A DNA stretch of 39,004 nt from Komagataeibacter rhaeticus. Lineage in GTDB: Bacteria; Pseudomonadota; Alphaproteobacteria; Acetobacterales; Acetobacteraceae. Location of the stretch: positions 1 through 39,004 of the forward strand of contig NZ_NKTZ01000019.1 in the NCBI RefSeq assembly GCF_003207855.1, given 5' to 3'. Made by a program: the position numbers and the translations under genes. Under the pieces are notes generated by a model. That model searched no databases and was not told where the DNA came from. It saw nothing but the letters and a program-made list of their open reading frames with translations. This document shows, piece after piece, positions 16,994 through 25,387 of the stretch; positions within the stretch are counted from its first letter, which is position 1; each line of letters begins with the position of its first letter.

Positions 16994-18304
16994 TCAGTCG
17001 CGTCCGGGCATGGCGTAGGTTCTGCCGGCTTCCAGCGGCGTTACGTACGGCCCGGTCCAGTCATGCATGAAAATGGCGTTCAGGTCGCGTGCGGGCGACG
17101 CGCCATGCACGAAAATGGCCGCGTTGACCGATGTGGTGAAATAGCTGGGTTCCCAGTTGCCTGTGCCGATATAGACCGCATCATCATCCGCAACCGCGTA
17201 TTTGCAGTGTTCAACCCGGGCATAGGGTATCTTTATACCCGGCACGTCGGGAACCGTGCTGAATTTGACCGACACATGCGGCAGGACCGCCAGTGACTTG
17301 AGATAGGACTGCATCGGTTCGGACAGCGCCCAGTGCGACACGATGACCTGCGTCTCCACCCCCCGCGCGGCCGCGTCCCGCAGGGCCGTATCCAGCACGG
17401 GCCAGTAGCCATGCGCGCCGTAATGGTTGAACGCGCTCATGGTCAGGACCTGCAGGCGCAGGGTCTTGCGGGCGCCATGGATCATGTCCACCAGCGCCCG
17501 GTCCTCGGTCGTGAGCATGGCCGGCATCATGGCCGCCGGGCTGAAGGCGGGGAAGGCGATCAGCGGCTGTGACCCGTCGGACAGGATGACCGGGCTGGCC
17601 TGCGTTACGGGTGCAAAATCCGGTGTTGCCGCAAACCGGGCATAGGCATCGGCAAGTGGCGTACCCTGTGCGAGCATCCACAACATGCCGAAATCCGATT
17701 CAAAATCCCGCGCGATGGGCGTATTGTCGATCCGTGCGCCAATTTCATGAATGTGTTCCAGCGCGCGCCAGTCCCAGTTCTGGCTGCCCACGAATACGCT
17801 GCTGCCGTCCACAACCATGTATTTCGCATGCAGGATGCCGCCGGTCAGCGCATGGCCGGGCAGGATGGCGGTCGTGACATTGGGCACCGCCTTCAGTTTT
17901 TCCAGAACACTTCCCGTTTCCTTCAGGAAGGACTGCTCCACGACAATACGCACCTGCACACCCGTCCGGGCGCGTTGTATCAGGGCGTCAAGGATGTCGG
18001 ACATGCCATGGCCGGGTTTGTCCGTAATATAGAAAACCGCAGCATCAATGGTATGCTGGGCATGGCGGATCATGTCCAGCCAGACATCCCTGGTGCGGGC
18101 GATACCCGGCTGGCCGTACCGGGCGCCTTCCGGCACGCTCTCCACAATCTGGAAATCCCTGTGTCCGGTCTCCTGCGCCCCGGCCGGGCTGGCCTGGCCG
18201 TACAGGCAGGCCGCCACCACGGCGCAGGCAGGAGCCCACCGCAGGTGCCTGCGCCGTGGTGGGGTACGTCCGCGTGAAAGATGGCTGTGCTGGAAAAGGA
18301 TCAC
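16994..18304 (-). CDS. Secreted phospholipase D/nuclease-family protein
   Basis: A protein of about 436 aa with two HKD catalytic motifs. The first is HAKYMVVDGSSVFVGSQNW, with the H-x-K-x4-D pattern and the trailing G-S-x-N; the second is HCKYAVADDDAVYIGTGNW. Two such motifs in one chain form one active site that cleaves phosphodiesters through a phosphohistidine; family members are phospholipases D, transphosphatidylases or nucleases. A signal peptide (CAVVAACLYGQASPAGA) directs it out of the cytoplasm. The start is uncertain: GTG at 18304 has AAAGGGC upstream, while TTG at 18367 gives a longer poorly basic leader. Its neighbour 75 bp upstream is an S1/P1 nuclease, which favours a nuclease role, but a phospholipase remains possible. 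Confidence 0.82.
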   Translation of the reverse strand: MILFQHSHLSRGRTPPRRRHLRWAPACAVVAACLYGQASPAGAQETGHRDFQIVESVPEGARYGQPGIARTRDVWLDMIRHAQHTIDAAVFYITDKPGHGMSDILDALIQRARTGVQVRIVVEQSFLKETGSVLEKLKAVPNVTTAILPGHALTGGILHAKYMVVDGSSVFVGSQNWDWRALEHIHEIGARIDNTPIARDFESDFGMLWMLAQGTPLADAYARFAATPDFAPVTQASPVILSDGSQPLIAFPAFSPAAMMPAMLTTEDRALVDMIHGARKTLRLQVLTMSAFNHYGAHGYWPVLDTALRDAAARGVETQVIVSHWALSEPMQSYLKSLAVLPHVSVKFSTVPDVPGIKIPYARVEHCKYAVADDDAVYIGTGNWEPSYFTTSVNAAIFVHGASPARDLNAIFMHDWTGPYVTPLEAGRTYAMPGRD

Positions 18305-18379
18305 GGCGTATTGCCCTTTTTTGAAATAAACATGAAATCCCGCCCCAGCCCGCAGGCCCGCGCGCAATGCCGGTTCGTG

Positions 18380-19294
18380 TTACCGTGCGGGTTTTAAGCT
18401 GACATCCGCCAGATCGCGGTTCAGCACGAATGCCAACCGCACCCCGGCCTTTTCCAGTTGCCGGGTTGCAATCGCGCGTGCCGTGGCATCATACCCGGCG
18501 GGCAGCGACAGGGGCGCGCCATCGGTGGAGCATCCCGCAGGCGGGTGGAAATCATACACGTATGTTTTTGCCAGGCCGAAGCTGTCCATCGCCCATTGCG
18601 CGATCGTGCCAGCCTGCCAAGCATCCTTCTGCGTGACGGAAATCTGGTCAAACAGCCGGTCGGCCAGATGCCGGGCATCGGGGTCGATTTCCGTTACCAC
18701 CACCGTGTCCCAGTAGCTGTGCAGGTTGGTGGTGCGCGCCCCACCCAGGCTGATGCGCACGCAGTTGCCGCCACGGTCCTCATGGTCGGCCGCGTGCAGG
18801 GGCTGGTGCATGTCGCCTACGAAATGGATGACATATTTCAGCGCCACGGCACGATCCGCCACCGTTGTGGCGGGGTCGGACAGGACGTGTTCGAAATGTT
18901 CAAGCTGGCTGGTGACACAGGCCTGCCCGCCGCCCTGTGCCGGTGCCTGGCAGGCAGACGCCATGTCGGGGTGGTCGATTTCCATGTTGATGAAGTGCCA
19001 TGCCCCGGTTTCCGGGTGGCCGGTGGTGCGCCAGTGATCGGCCCATGTCGAACGCGCGATGAAGTCGGGCGCGGTCAGCGCGTCATGATCCGTGGCAAGG
19101 ATGGCATCGACCTTTGTCCGGGTGTCGGGTGTCATGTAATGCCACGCCAGGGCGGCAACGGCCTCGTGCCCTTCCACCCCCCATGCATGCGCCCTGCCCG
19201 GCAGCGCGGACAGGCCCAGAAGGGCCGCACCGATCAGGCACGCGCCCGCCCTGCGCCTGCCCGCCCGCCCTGCGGAGGATGTGCTGTTCATCAT
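18380..19294 (-). CDS. Secreted S1/P1-type zinc nuclease
   Basis: A 304-aa nuclease that degrades single-stranded DNA and RNA and removes 3' phosphates, secreted by a signal peptide cut just before Trp38 (GRAHA/WGVEGHE). All nine zinc ligands of P1 nuclease can be placed: the new N-terminal Trp38, His43, Asp86 (STWAD), His100 (WHFIN), His157, Asp161 and His167 (HFVGDMHQPLH), and His192 and Asp196 (NLHSYWD). The ribosome-binding site GGAGAG lies just before a double ATG. It is placed between the NUP-family gene (46 bp upstream) and the PLD-type gene (75 bp downstream), in one transcript of secreted proteins for using external nucleic acid. Confidence 0.93.
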   Translation of the reverse strand: MMNSTSSAGRAGRRRAGACLIGAALLGLSALPGRAHAWGVEGHEAVAALAWHYMTPDTRTKVDAILATDHDALTAPDFIARSTWADHWRTTGHPETGAWHFINMEIDHPDMASACQAPAQGGGQACVTSQLEHFEHVLSDPATTVADRAVALKYVIHFVGDMHQPLHAADHEDRGGNCVRISLGGARTTNLHSYWDTVVVTEIDPDARHLADRLFDQISVTQKDAWQAGTIAQWAMDSFGLAKTYVYDFHPPAGCSTDGAPLSLPAGYDATARAIATRQLEKAGVRLAFVLNRDLADVSLKPAR

Positions 19295-19340
19295 GGTATT
19301 CTCTCCTCTGCGGGACGCGGCCCGGTCCCCTGACGCGTTT

Positions 19341-20423
19341 TTATGAGGGGATGTTGTCGCGGTATTTCTTCCAGTTCGTCAGGATTTCCTCAATGACCGG
19401 CTCCCCTGCCCGTTCGTTGTTGTCGAACGCCAGCGACTGGCCCGGTCCCTCGTCCCCCATGGACCGGGTCACCGGCACGCCCGGTGGCGGGACCGAGAAA
19501 TTGCTGCCCGAACGCAGCACCATGATCCGGTCGGGATCAACAAAGCCAAGAGTTGCCAGCGTGCGCATTTCGCGCTGGTAGGTCTGGCTTTCCTCATTCG
19601 TCATGACAAACTGGCCCTGCCCGTGCGTCCACAGCCGGACCCAGTCCTGTGCCCAGCGGTTGCGGGGGGCGCCGTGCCAGTAGCGCTCCGCGCCCAGCGT
19701 CTCGCCCAGCAGCACGAAGGGGGGCTTGCGGGCCTGGTCAAAGCCCGTCCATGCCCTGCGCCGCAGGGCAATGGCCGGATCATCGGCCAGGTTGACCTTC
19801 TGGCTGAGCGCGAACGCCCAGCGCGCCAGCCCCTGATTGAGGGGATAGGCCCGGGTCAGTTCCGCCACGTCGGTCACGGACCCGTAATGGTTGGGTGCCT
19901 CGGGCAGCATGTTGGGGCGTGAGGCCCCAATGGCGTACAGGCCGTAGGGCCAGTCCTTGGGGATGGTGCGGTCATCGATTTCGCGCAGGGCATCGCCATC
20001 AACGACCCAGCGCGCCCACGCCACGCTGCCGACCGATGCCACGTTCGGGTCCACACCGGAAATACCCGTGAACAGCCAGTAGGTGTGATGGAAATCGAAG
20101 CGCGGGTCGAGCACGAAGGCCGCAAGGTCGGTCACCCCATGGCGCAGCACCATGCCGTACAGTCCCGCCTTGTTGCGCCGGACAACGTCGGGCGCGCCAC
20201 GGACGGGTACTTTTTCATCCAGGTGTTCGCGCTCCACCCAGTTCTGGTATTCACCGGGTTCGTCGCCGCTATCCGCCCCGTTTTCCCAGTTGGCCACGAC
20301 AACGAAGCGGACCTCCTGCGCCTGCGGGGCCGCCTGCGCGGCCACGGGCAGGCAGGCGGCACCCGCCAGCATGAAAGATGTAAACATACCGGCAGGGAAC
20401 CTGCTTCGCCTCTGGTCAGCCAT
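19341..20423 (-). CDS. Periplasmic purine nucleoside permease (NUP) family protein
   Basis: A 360-aa protein with a signal peptide ending near residue 32 (PVAAQAAPQ). It matches the NUP family named after the Candida nucleoside permease: HTYWLFTGISGVDPNVASVGSVAWARWVVDG, EIDDRTIPKDWPYG, RYWHGAP, FVMTNEESQTY and MVLRSGSNFSVPPPG are all family blocks. NUP proteins share their fold with purine nucleoside phosphorylases and bind nucleosides, but are not membrane channels themselves; this one has no transmembrane segment besides the signal. It may bind or cleave nucleosides in the periplasm. The start at 20423 has GGAAG seven bases upstream. First gene of a run with the S1/P1 nuclease, PLD-type protein and carboxylesterase. 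Confidence 0.82.
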   Translation of the reverse strand: MADQRRSRFPAGMFTSFMLAGAACLPVAAQAAPQAQEVRFVVVANWENGADSGDEPGEYQNWVEREHLDEKVPVRGAPDVVRRNKAGLYGMVLRHGVTDLAAFVLDPRFDFHHTYWLFTGISGVDPNVASVGSVAWARWVVDGDALREIDDRTIPKDWPYGLYAIGASRPNMLPEAPNHYGSVTDVAELTRAYPLNQGLARWAFALSQKVNLADDPAIALRRRAWTGFDQARKPPFVLLGETLGAERYWHGAPRNRWAQDWVRLWTHGQGQFVMTNEESQTYQREMRTLATLGFVDPDRIMVLRSGSNFSVPPPGVPVTRSMGDEGPGQSLAFDNNERAGEPVIEEILTNWKKYRDNIPS

Positions 20424-20454
20424 CAGATACTTCCGTTTCCATTTCAGTCCCCGC

Positions 20455-20473
20455 CTGCCGTGGGCCACGGCAG
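20455..20473. other. Stem-loop in the leader of the NUP gene
   Basis: CTGCCGTGG and CCACGGCAG form a perfect 9-bp stem around a single G, 32-50 nt upstream of the NUP start codon. No T-run follows, so it is not a classical terminator. The 218 bp between the NUP gene and the amidohydrolase gene otherwise hold no gene and no clear site, and most likely contain the promoter of the NUP operon. Confidence 0.35.
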
Positions 20474-20641
20474 CACTGGTACGGCCTTGCCGTGCCGCCG
20501 GCGGGACCGGATCATCACATCTGGTGCAGGAACCCCGCAAACGTTACCGATGCGATCCTATTGCGCCAAATAGAAAGAAGGCCACACGCTGTTGCATTTT
20601 AATTCACACCCTCCACCGCGTGGCCCCGCTTTCCCGCAGGG

Positions 20642-22078
20642 TTACCTGTGGTGGCCGGGCAGTGATGCCGCCACGCGCCGGTCGGCCTGTGCTTCCACCG
20701 TGTTGATGTCCTGTGTCAGCACCCGGCCATGGTCCACCACCAGCCTGCCGCCAACATAGACCTGCTCCAGATCCCGCTCCGACGCGGCAAGGACAAGGGT
20801 GGCGTAAGGGTCGAACACATGGGCAAGATGTGTGGGATCGATGATCAGGAAGTCAGCGAACTTGCCTGCCTCCAGGCTGCCCAGCCGGTCCGATACCTGC
20901 AGCACGGCGGCACTGCCCACCGTATGCAGGCGCAGCACGTCATAGGGGCTCATGATGCTGGCACTCTGGTATCTGTCACGTATGGCGTACAGCCCGGTGC
21001 GCATGTTCTCGAACGGGTCGGCCAGGTCGGCGCTGGCTTCCCCGTCCTCACCCATGCCAACGCGGATGCCGTTCTTCAGGTAGGTTGGAATATCCGCCGT
21101 GCCCGAAGCCAGCCGCCCGTTGGAAAGCGGGTTCCATGACATGGCGGCCCCGGCCCGGCCCGTCTGTGCCAGGATTTCGGGTGTGGTGTGGATGAAGTGG
21201 CCAAAGATCAGGCCCGGCCCCATCATCCCGCTCTGGGCAAAATAGGGAAAGACCGCCTGTTCGGCGGCAATGGTATCGGGCGGTTCAAGGTAATGGGTCT
21301 GGTTGCCCACCCCGAATTCCTTCATCAGCGCCGCCTCCATCATCGCTTCGGACAGGGCATGGGGCTGCGTGTCCTGGAAGGCGACGGTGCCGTTGAGCAT
21401 GATGGACAGGAACGTGGTGCTGGCAGGCTGGGCCTTTGTCCAGTCAATGAAGCCGCGCAGATGCTGGCGCGCGCCATCAAGTGAATGGTCGGCCGCATCG
21501 GCCGTGGGGTTGATGCCGTGTACGAAGCGCAGGCCGGAATCCATTTCCGCGCGGAATTCCTGATGGTCCACGTTGTCACGTTCGGTCTTGGGCTGGCCCC
21601 AGTGGTTGCCGTAATTGAAGTTGTAGGCCGCCGTCACGCCGTGCTGCAGGTGGTCAAGCGCGCCATCAAGCGTGAACCAGTAGAAATCTTCCGCCTGTGC
21701 GCGGCTGGCGGTCTTGTCATACAGTGCGTCGATCCATCCCGGCAGCGTCTTGTCCTGCGCCAGCCCACGATAGGCGGCCTGCCACAGGTGGCTGTGGGCG
21801 GAAATGAAACCGGGCATGATCCAGTGCCCATGCGCATCAAGCGTGGTGGTGGCATGGATGCGGGCACCTGGCGCGCCCGGTGCGATGGACGTGATCCGGC
21901 CATCGGCATCAACGGTCATGTAGCCGGTAAAGGGCTTTTTATATTTATCGCCCATGGAAAATATATAGGCGTTTGTCACCAGCAGCGAGGGCTGGCTGCC
22001 AGCGGCGCCCGCCGGGGCCAGTGGCAGCATGCACAGCATGGTGGCCGCCAGCAGTGTCCTTCTTGCAATCGGTTTCAT
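20642..22078 (-). CDS. Periplasmic amidohydrolase (TRZ/ATZ/guanine-deaminase-like)
   Basis: A 478-aa metal-dependent hydrolase of the amidohydrolase superfamily subgroup that contains guanine deaminase, SAH/MTA deaminase and the triazine hydrolases AtzA and TrzN. It has the HxH metal site in ISAHSHLWQ, further metal or catalytic histidines in VGNQTHYLEPP and IFGHFIHTT, and the essential aspartate in VGMGEDGEAS. Unusually for this group it starts with a signal peptide (RRTLLAATMLCMLPLAPAGAAG), so it should act in the periplasm. Starts at 22078 (ATG giving a compact basic n-region) or 22093 are both possible. The cytosine-deaminase-like gene ends 57 bp upstream. Deamination of a purine, pyrimidine or other N-heterocycle is most likely; the substrate cannot be named. 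Confidence 0.82.
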   Translation of the reverse strand: MKPIARRTLLAATMLCMLPLAPAGAAGSQPSLLVTNAYIFSMGDKYKKPFTGYMTVDADGRITSIAPGAPGARIHATTTLDAHGHWIMPGFISAHSHLWQAAYRGLAQDKTLPGWIDALYDKTASRAQAEDFYWFTLDGALDHLQHGVTAAYNFNYGNHWGQPKTERDNVDHQEFRAEMDSGLRFVHGINPTADAADHSLDGARQHLRGFIDWTKAQPASTTFLSIMLNGTVAFQDTQPHALSEAMMEAALMKEFGVGNQTHYLEPPDTIAAEQAVFPYFAQSGMMGPGLIFGHFIHTTPEILAQTGRAGAAMSWNPLSNGRLASGTADIPTYLKNGIRVGMGEDGEASADLADPFENMRTGLYAIRDRYQSASIMSPYDVLRLHTVGSAAVLQVSDRLGSLEAGKFADFLIIDPTHLAHVFDPYATLVLAASERDLEQVYVGGRLVVDHGRVLTQDINTVEAQADRRVAASLPGHHR

Positions 22079-22135
22079 GTATGTTGGATCCATTTCCGGT
22101 AATATGAAATCGGTCGGGCACGGAACGCGGCCCCG

Positions 22136-23404
22136 CTAGGGGGCCGGCTGTTCCAGTTCGGCATAGGCGGGCACGCGCGCATCGAGTACCCGGCCGTGGC
22201 GGATGACAGTGCGCGGTGCCGCCGGGCGGGTGACAAGCTGGTTCATGTCGCGCGCTTCGAAAATGACCAGGTCAGCAGGGTTGCCGGCCCGCAGCGTCGT
22301 GTCCAGCCCCATCCAGCGTGCGGGGGTGACCGAAACCGACTGCCACCACCCGCCAAACGGATGGTCAAGATGCGCGATGCGCACGGCCTGTGAAAAGACT
22401 TCCGCCATGTCTAGGTCACCATAGGCATAGAACGGGTCGCGCGTGTTGTCGCTGGCGAACATGACCGGCACCCCCGCCGCATGCAGTTCGTGCACCATGC
22501 TCACGCCCCGCCACAGCGGGGTGCGGCCCGGCTGCCGGTCCTGCAGGTACAGGTTGCACATGGGCAGGCTGACAATGCCCATGCCCGCATCCGCAACACT
22601 TTGCACGATTTCCTTCTGCCGTGGCGCATCCTGCACCGACAGGCTGCAGCAGTGCCCGCACAGGACCGGCAGGCTGAAGCGGCGGCGCATGACCGTTTCG
22701 GCCACGGCCTGCAGGGCGGTGCCGCCACGCACGTTGTTTTCATCGACATGCAGGTCCAGCCCGCAGCCGAATTTTTCCGCAAGGGCAAACAGGCGCTCCA
22801 GGTGTTCGGGTGTTGCGTTGTCGTGCATGAGCACCGCGCCAAGACACGCGCCCGGTGTGGCCGCAACCTCCCGCGCAATGCGCTCCCCCTCATCCCCGGC
22901 ATAGGATTGCGGCATGGCAAGCGATACGGCCTGCAGCGCGATCCGCCCGGCCCACTGTGCCTGCATTTCACGGATCAGGGGCCACACGGTGTGCCCATGC
23001 GCGCCCATGGTGTCCAGATGGGTGCGTACCGCCTGGGTTCCGTGGGCATGGGCGCAGCGCAGCGCGAAGGTCATGCGGCGGCGCACGTCTTCCACGCTCC
23101 AGTAGGCTTCGCGGTCCTGATTGACGGCCTGAAGTGCCCCCATGAACGTCCCATCGGGGTTGGGCGTGCGGTCCCATATGAACCCCTTGTCCAGATGGGT
23201 ATGGATATCCGCCATGGCGGGCCAGACCATCGCGCCGCCAAGATGCGCCACCGGCAGCCCCGCACCGGGGGGCTGTTCGGAGATGGCGGCAATGCGCCCG
23301 TCCTCGATCACCAGGTTGCGGCGTAACAGGCCACCATCGGCGGCAGGCAGCGTGGCATCGGCCAGCATGTATGCATCATGGTTTAAAAAAAGTGCAAGAT
23401 CCAT
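22136..23404 (-). CDS. Cytosine deaminase-like amidohydrolase (CodA family)
   Basis: A 422-aa cytosolic metal-dependent deaminase. Motifs are DIHTHLDKGF (HxH metal site), VRTHLDTMG, LDLHVDENN (catalytic glutamate and metal histidine), VLCGHCCSL and VMFASDNTRDPFYAYGDLDM with the metal aspartate, the pattern of CodA and relatives acting on cytosine, isoguanine or creatinine. Three ATG codons follow each other at 23410, 23407 and 23404; the last is best spaced from the GGGA ribosome-binding site. Longer frame upstream overlaps the divergent promoter. It diverges from the NMT1-type ABC operon, and thiamine's pyrimidine carries a 4-amino group like cytosine, so an alternative substrate imported by that system is conceivable. 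Confidence 0.83.
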   Translation of the reverse strand: MDLALFLNHDAYMLADATLPAADGGLLRRNLVIEDGRIAAISEQPPGAGLPVAHLGGAMVWPAMADIHTHLDKGFIWDRTPNPDGTFMGALQAVNQDREAYWSVEDVRRRMTFALRCAHAHGTQAVRTHLDTMGAHGHTVWPLIREMQAQWAGRIALQAVSLAMPQSYAGDEGERIAREVAATPGACLGAVLMHDNATPEHLERLFALAEKFGCGLDLHVDENNVRGGTALQAVAETVMRRRFSLPVLCGHCCSLSVQDAPRQKEIVQSVADAGMGIVSLPMCNLYLQDRQPGRTPLWRGVSMVHELHAAGVPVMFASDNTRDPFYAYGDLDMAEVFSQAVRIAHLDHPFGGWWQSVSVTPARWMGLDTTLRAGNPADLVIFEARDMNQLVTRPAAPRTVIRHGRVLDARVPAYAELEQPAP

Positions 23405-23520
23405 CATCATTCCCGTGGGGCACCGCCCCGCCCTGCTGTATCCGTAATGCCATCGCATCATTAATCCCGTTTTCCGCCCCGATGGCAACGGAACAGCATG
23501 ATGCCTGTTCGGCAACACGA

Positions 23521-23549
23521 CGTATTCAAAATACCGCTTTATCAATACG
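23521..23549. promoter_or_regulatory. AT-rich divergent promoter region with CGTATT/AATACG repeat
   Basis: Inverted repeat CGTATT (23521-23526) and AATACG (23544-23549) with a 17-bp spacer, in the most AT-rich part of the 208-bp gap between the divergent cytosine-deaminase-like gene and the eight-gene ABC operon. The inner sequence GTATTCAAAATAC also has weak dyad symmetry. A GntR/FCD-type operator is possible. No TPP riboswitch-like leader (THI box) was recognised here. Confidence 0.35.
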
Positions 23550-23612
23550 AATTTATGATGTTACGCTACCGTTATCGTTGTGAAACCGGCTGCGGACATA
23601 ATGGGGAAAGAC

Positions 23613-24602
23613 ATGCACAGACACGGCATAGGCAGGCGGAGCGTGCTGGCGGCCGGTGCCGCCGCCGCATTCCTGCGCGCGCGTCCCGCCCCGGCGGCGG
23701 ACCAGCCTGCGCTGCGGCTGCTGACAAACTGGTACGCACAGGCCGAGCATGGCGGTTTCTATCAGGCCCGTGCGGCGGGACTGTATGCACGGGCGGGGGT
23801 TCCTGTATCCATTAAAATGGGTGGCCCGCAGGTCAACAACATGCAGCTGCTGCTTGGCGGGCAGGCCGACATCATGATCGGCAGCATGGAACTGGCGCTG
23901 CTGGCCGCCGCGAAGAACCTGCCGGTCGTGGCCATCGGCACGTCGTTCCAGAAATCCGTGACCGGATTCATGGTGCACAAGGACATCACGGCCATCGAAC
24001 AGCTCAGGGGGCATCCCATCCTGATCAATACCGAAGGGCGGTCCACCTTCTGGCCCTGGCTGTGCGCGCGTTACGGTTTTTCGGACGGGCAGGCCGGTGT
24101 CTACACCTACAACATCCAGCCCTTTGTCATGAACCCGCGCCTGGCCATCCAGACATTCGTGACATCCGAACCCTTTGCCGCGACGCAGAAGGACATTCCC
24201 TTCAATTACCTGCTCCTATCCGATCTGGGCTACCACACCTATGGCAACGTGCTTCTGGCCACAAAAGACATCGTTGCCCGGCGCGGGGATGACGTGACGG
24301 CCTTCCTTCGCGCCAGTGCGCAGGGGTGGAAGGATTACCTGTACGCCGACCCGGCGGCGGGGGACAGGGAAATCGTTCTCGATAATCCCGCCATGTCGGC
24401 GGCCCAGCTGGACTATTCCCGCGCCGCGCTGCGCCGGATCGGGGCACTGGGGGAAAAGGGCGGCGTGATCGGTACCATGAATGACGCACGCTGGGCGGAA
24501 CTGCATGACTTCGTGGTCCGTGACAACCATGCGCTCGATACCCCGACGTGGCGCGCGGCCTATACGACCGAATTCGTATCAAAGCTGGATATGACCGTAT
24601 GA
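23613..24602 (+). CDS. NMT1/ThiY-type ABC transporter substrate-binding protein
   Basis: A 329-aa periplasmic binding protein of the NMT1/THI5-like family (SsuA, TauA, ThiY relatives). A signal peptide with a twin-arginine-like start (GIGRRSVLAAGAAAAF) precedes the mature domain, which begins LRLLTNWYAQAEHGGFYQARAAGLYARAG, the family's N-terminal block. It is followed by GGPQVNNMQLLLGGQADIMIGS and VVAIGTSFQKSVTGFMVHKD. Family members bind sulfonates or, in the ThiY branch, formylaminopyrimidine from thiamine breakdown. The start at 23613 has GGGGAAAG five bases upstream. Its stop overlaps the ATPase start (ATGA). First gene of an operon with amidohydrolases; a truncated second NMT1-like binding protein is at the far end of the facing operon. 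Confidence 0.85.
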   Translation: MHRHGIGRRSVLAAGAAAAFLRARPAPAADQPALRLLTNWYAQAEHGGFYQARAAGLYARAGVPVSIKMGGPQVNNMQLLLGGQADIMIGSMELALLAAAKNLPVVAIGTSFQKSVTGFMVHKDITAIEQLRGHPILINTEGRSTFWPWLCARYGFSDGQAGVYTYNIQPFVMNPRLAIQTFVTSEPFAATQKDIPFNYLLLSDLGYHTYGNVLLATKDIVARRGDDVTAFLRASAQGWKDYLYADPAAGDREIVLDNPAMSAAQLDYSRAALRRIGALGEKGGVIGTMNDARWAELHDFVVRDNHALDTPTWRAAYTTEFVSKLDMTV

Positions 24603-25387
24603 TGGACCCCATAGTCGGCCTGTGGGGGGTCGAGAAGGTTTTTGGCAATGGTGTCCGTGCCCTCGCCCCGGTGAACCTTGCGGTCCAGCCGGGGGAGTTC
24701 ATAAGCCTGATCGGGCCTTCGGGCTGTGGCAAGAGCACACTGCTCAAGGTCATCGCCTCCATCCATGCCCCCTCGGCGGGGCAGGTGCGCTGGTGGGGGC
24801 GGGATTTCGCGCATGTGGGTTCGGCCGGGCACAGGATGGCCTTCGTGTTCCAGGACCCCACCCTCATGCCTTGGGCGTGCATGGAAGATAACGTGCGCCT
24901 GCCGCTGGACCTGGAACGCATGCCCGCCACTACCGCCGGCCCGCTGGTCCGTGATGCGCTGGAACAGGTCGGGCTGGGGCATGTGCTCAGGCACTATCCC
25001 GCACAGCTGTCGGGGGGCATGAAGATGCGCGCCTCCATTGCCCGCGCGCTGGTGACACAGCCCGACCTGCTGCTGATGGACGAGCCTTTTGGCGCGCTGG
25101 ACGAATTCTCCCGCAACCGGCTGGACGAGGAAATGGCCCGCCTGTGCTATGAAAAGGGACTGACCACGCTGTTTGTCACGCATTCGCTGTACGAGGCGGT
25201 TTTCCTGTCCTCACGCGTGATCGTCATGGCGGCCAACCCGGGGCGGATCTTTGGTGAATACCACATCGACCCGGCCATCCGCCGCGATGAGACATTCCGC
25301 CTGAGCGATGATTTTGCCCATATGTGCCGCGACCTGACCCAGATGCTGACCGAGGCGACACATGCAACCTTTTCCGGCGGAGCGTAG
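24599..25387 (+). CDS. ABC transporter ATP-binding protein (NitT/TauT type)
   Basis: A 262-aa cytosolic ATPase that powers the importer. All motifs are intact: Walker A GPSGCGKST (residues 39-47), Q-loop VFQDPTLMPW, signature LSGGM (137-141), Walker B LLLMDEP, D-loop GALD and H-loop His195 (VTHSLYEAV). It belongs to the SsuB/TauB/ThiZ group that pairs with NMT1-type binding proteins. The start at 24599 overlaps the preceding stop as ATGA, which implies coupled translation; a second ATG follows immediately. Its end overlaps the probable start of the permease gene. Confidence 0.93.
   Translation: MMDPIVGLWGVEKVFGNGVRALAPVNLAVQPGEFISLIGPSGCGKSTLLKVIASIHAPSAGQVRWWGRDFAHVGSAGHRMAFVFQDPTLMPWACMEDNVRLPLDLERMPATTAGPLVRDALEQVGLGHVLRHYPAQLSGGMKMRASIARALVTQPDLLLMDEPFGALDEFSRNRLDEEMARLCYEKGLTTLFVTHSLYEAVFLSSRVIVMAANPGRIFGEYHIDPAIRRDETFRLSDDFAHMCRDLTQMLTEATHATFSGGA

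Noticed and set aside
23405-23612. Possible TPP riboswitch before the ABC operon
   Set aside because: I looked for the THI-box conserved core by eye and did not find it; a covariance search would decide.
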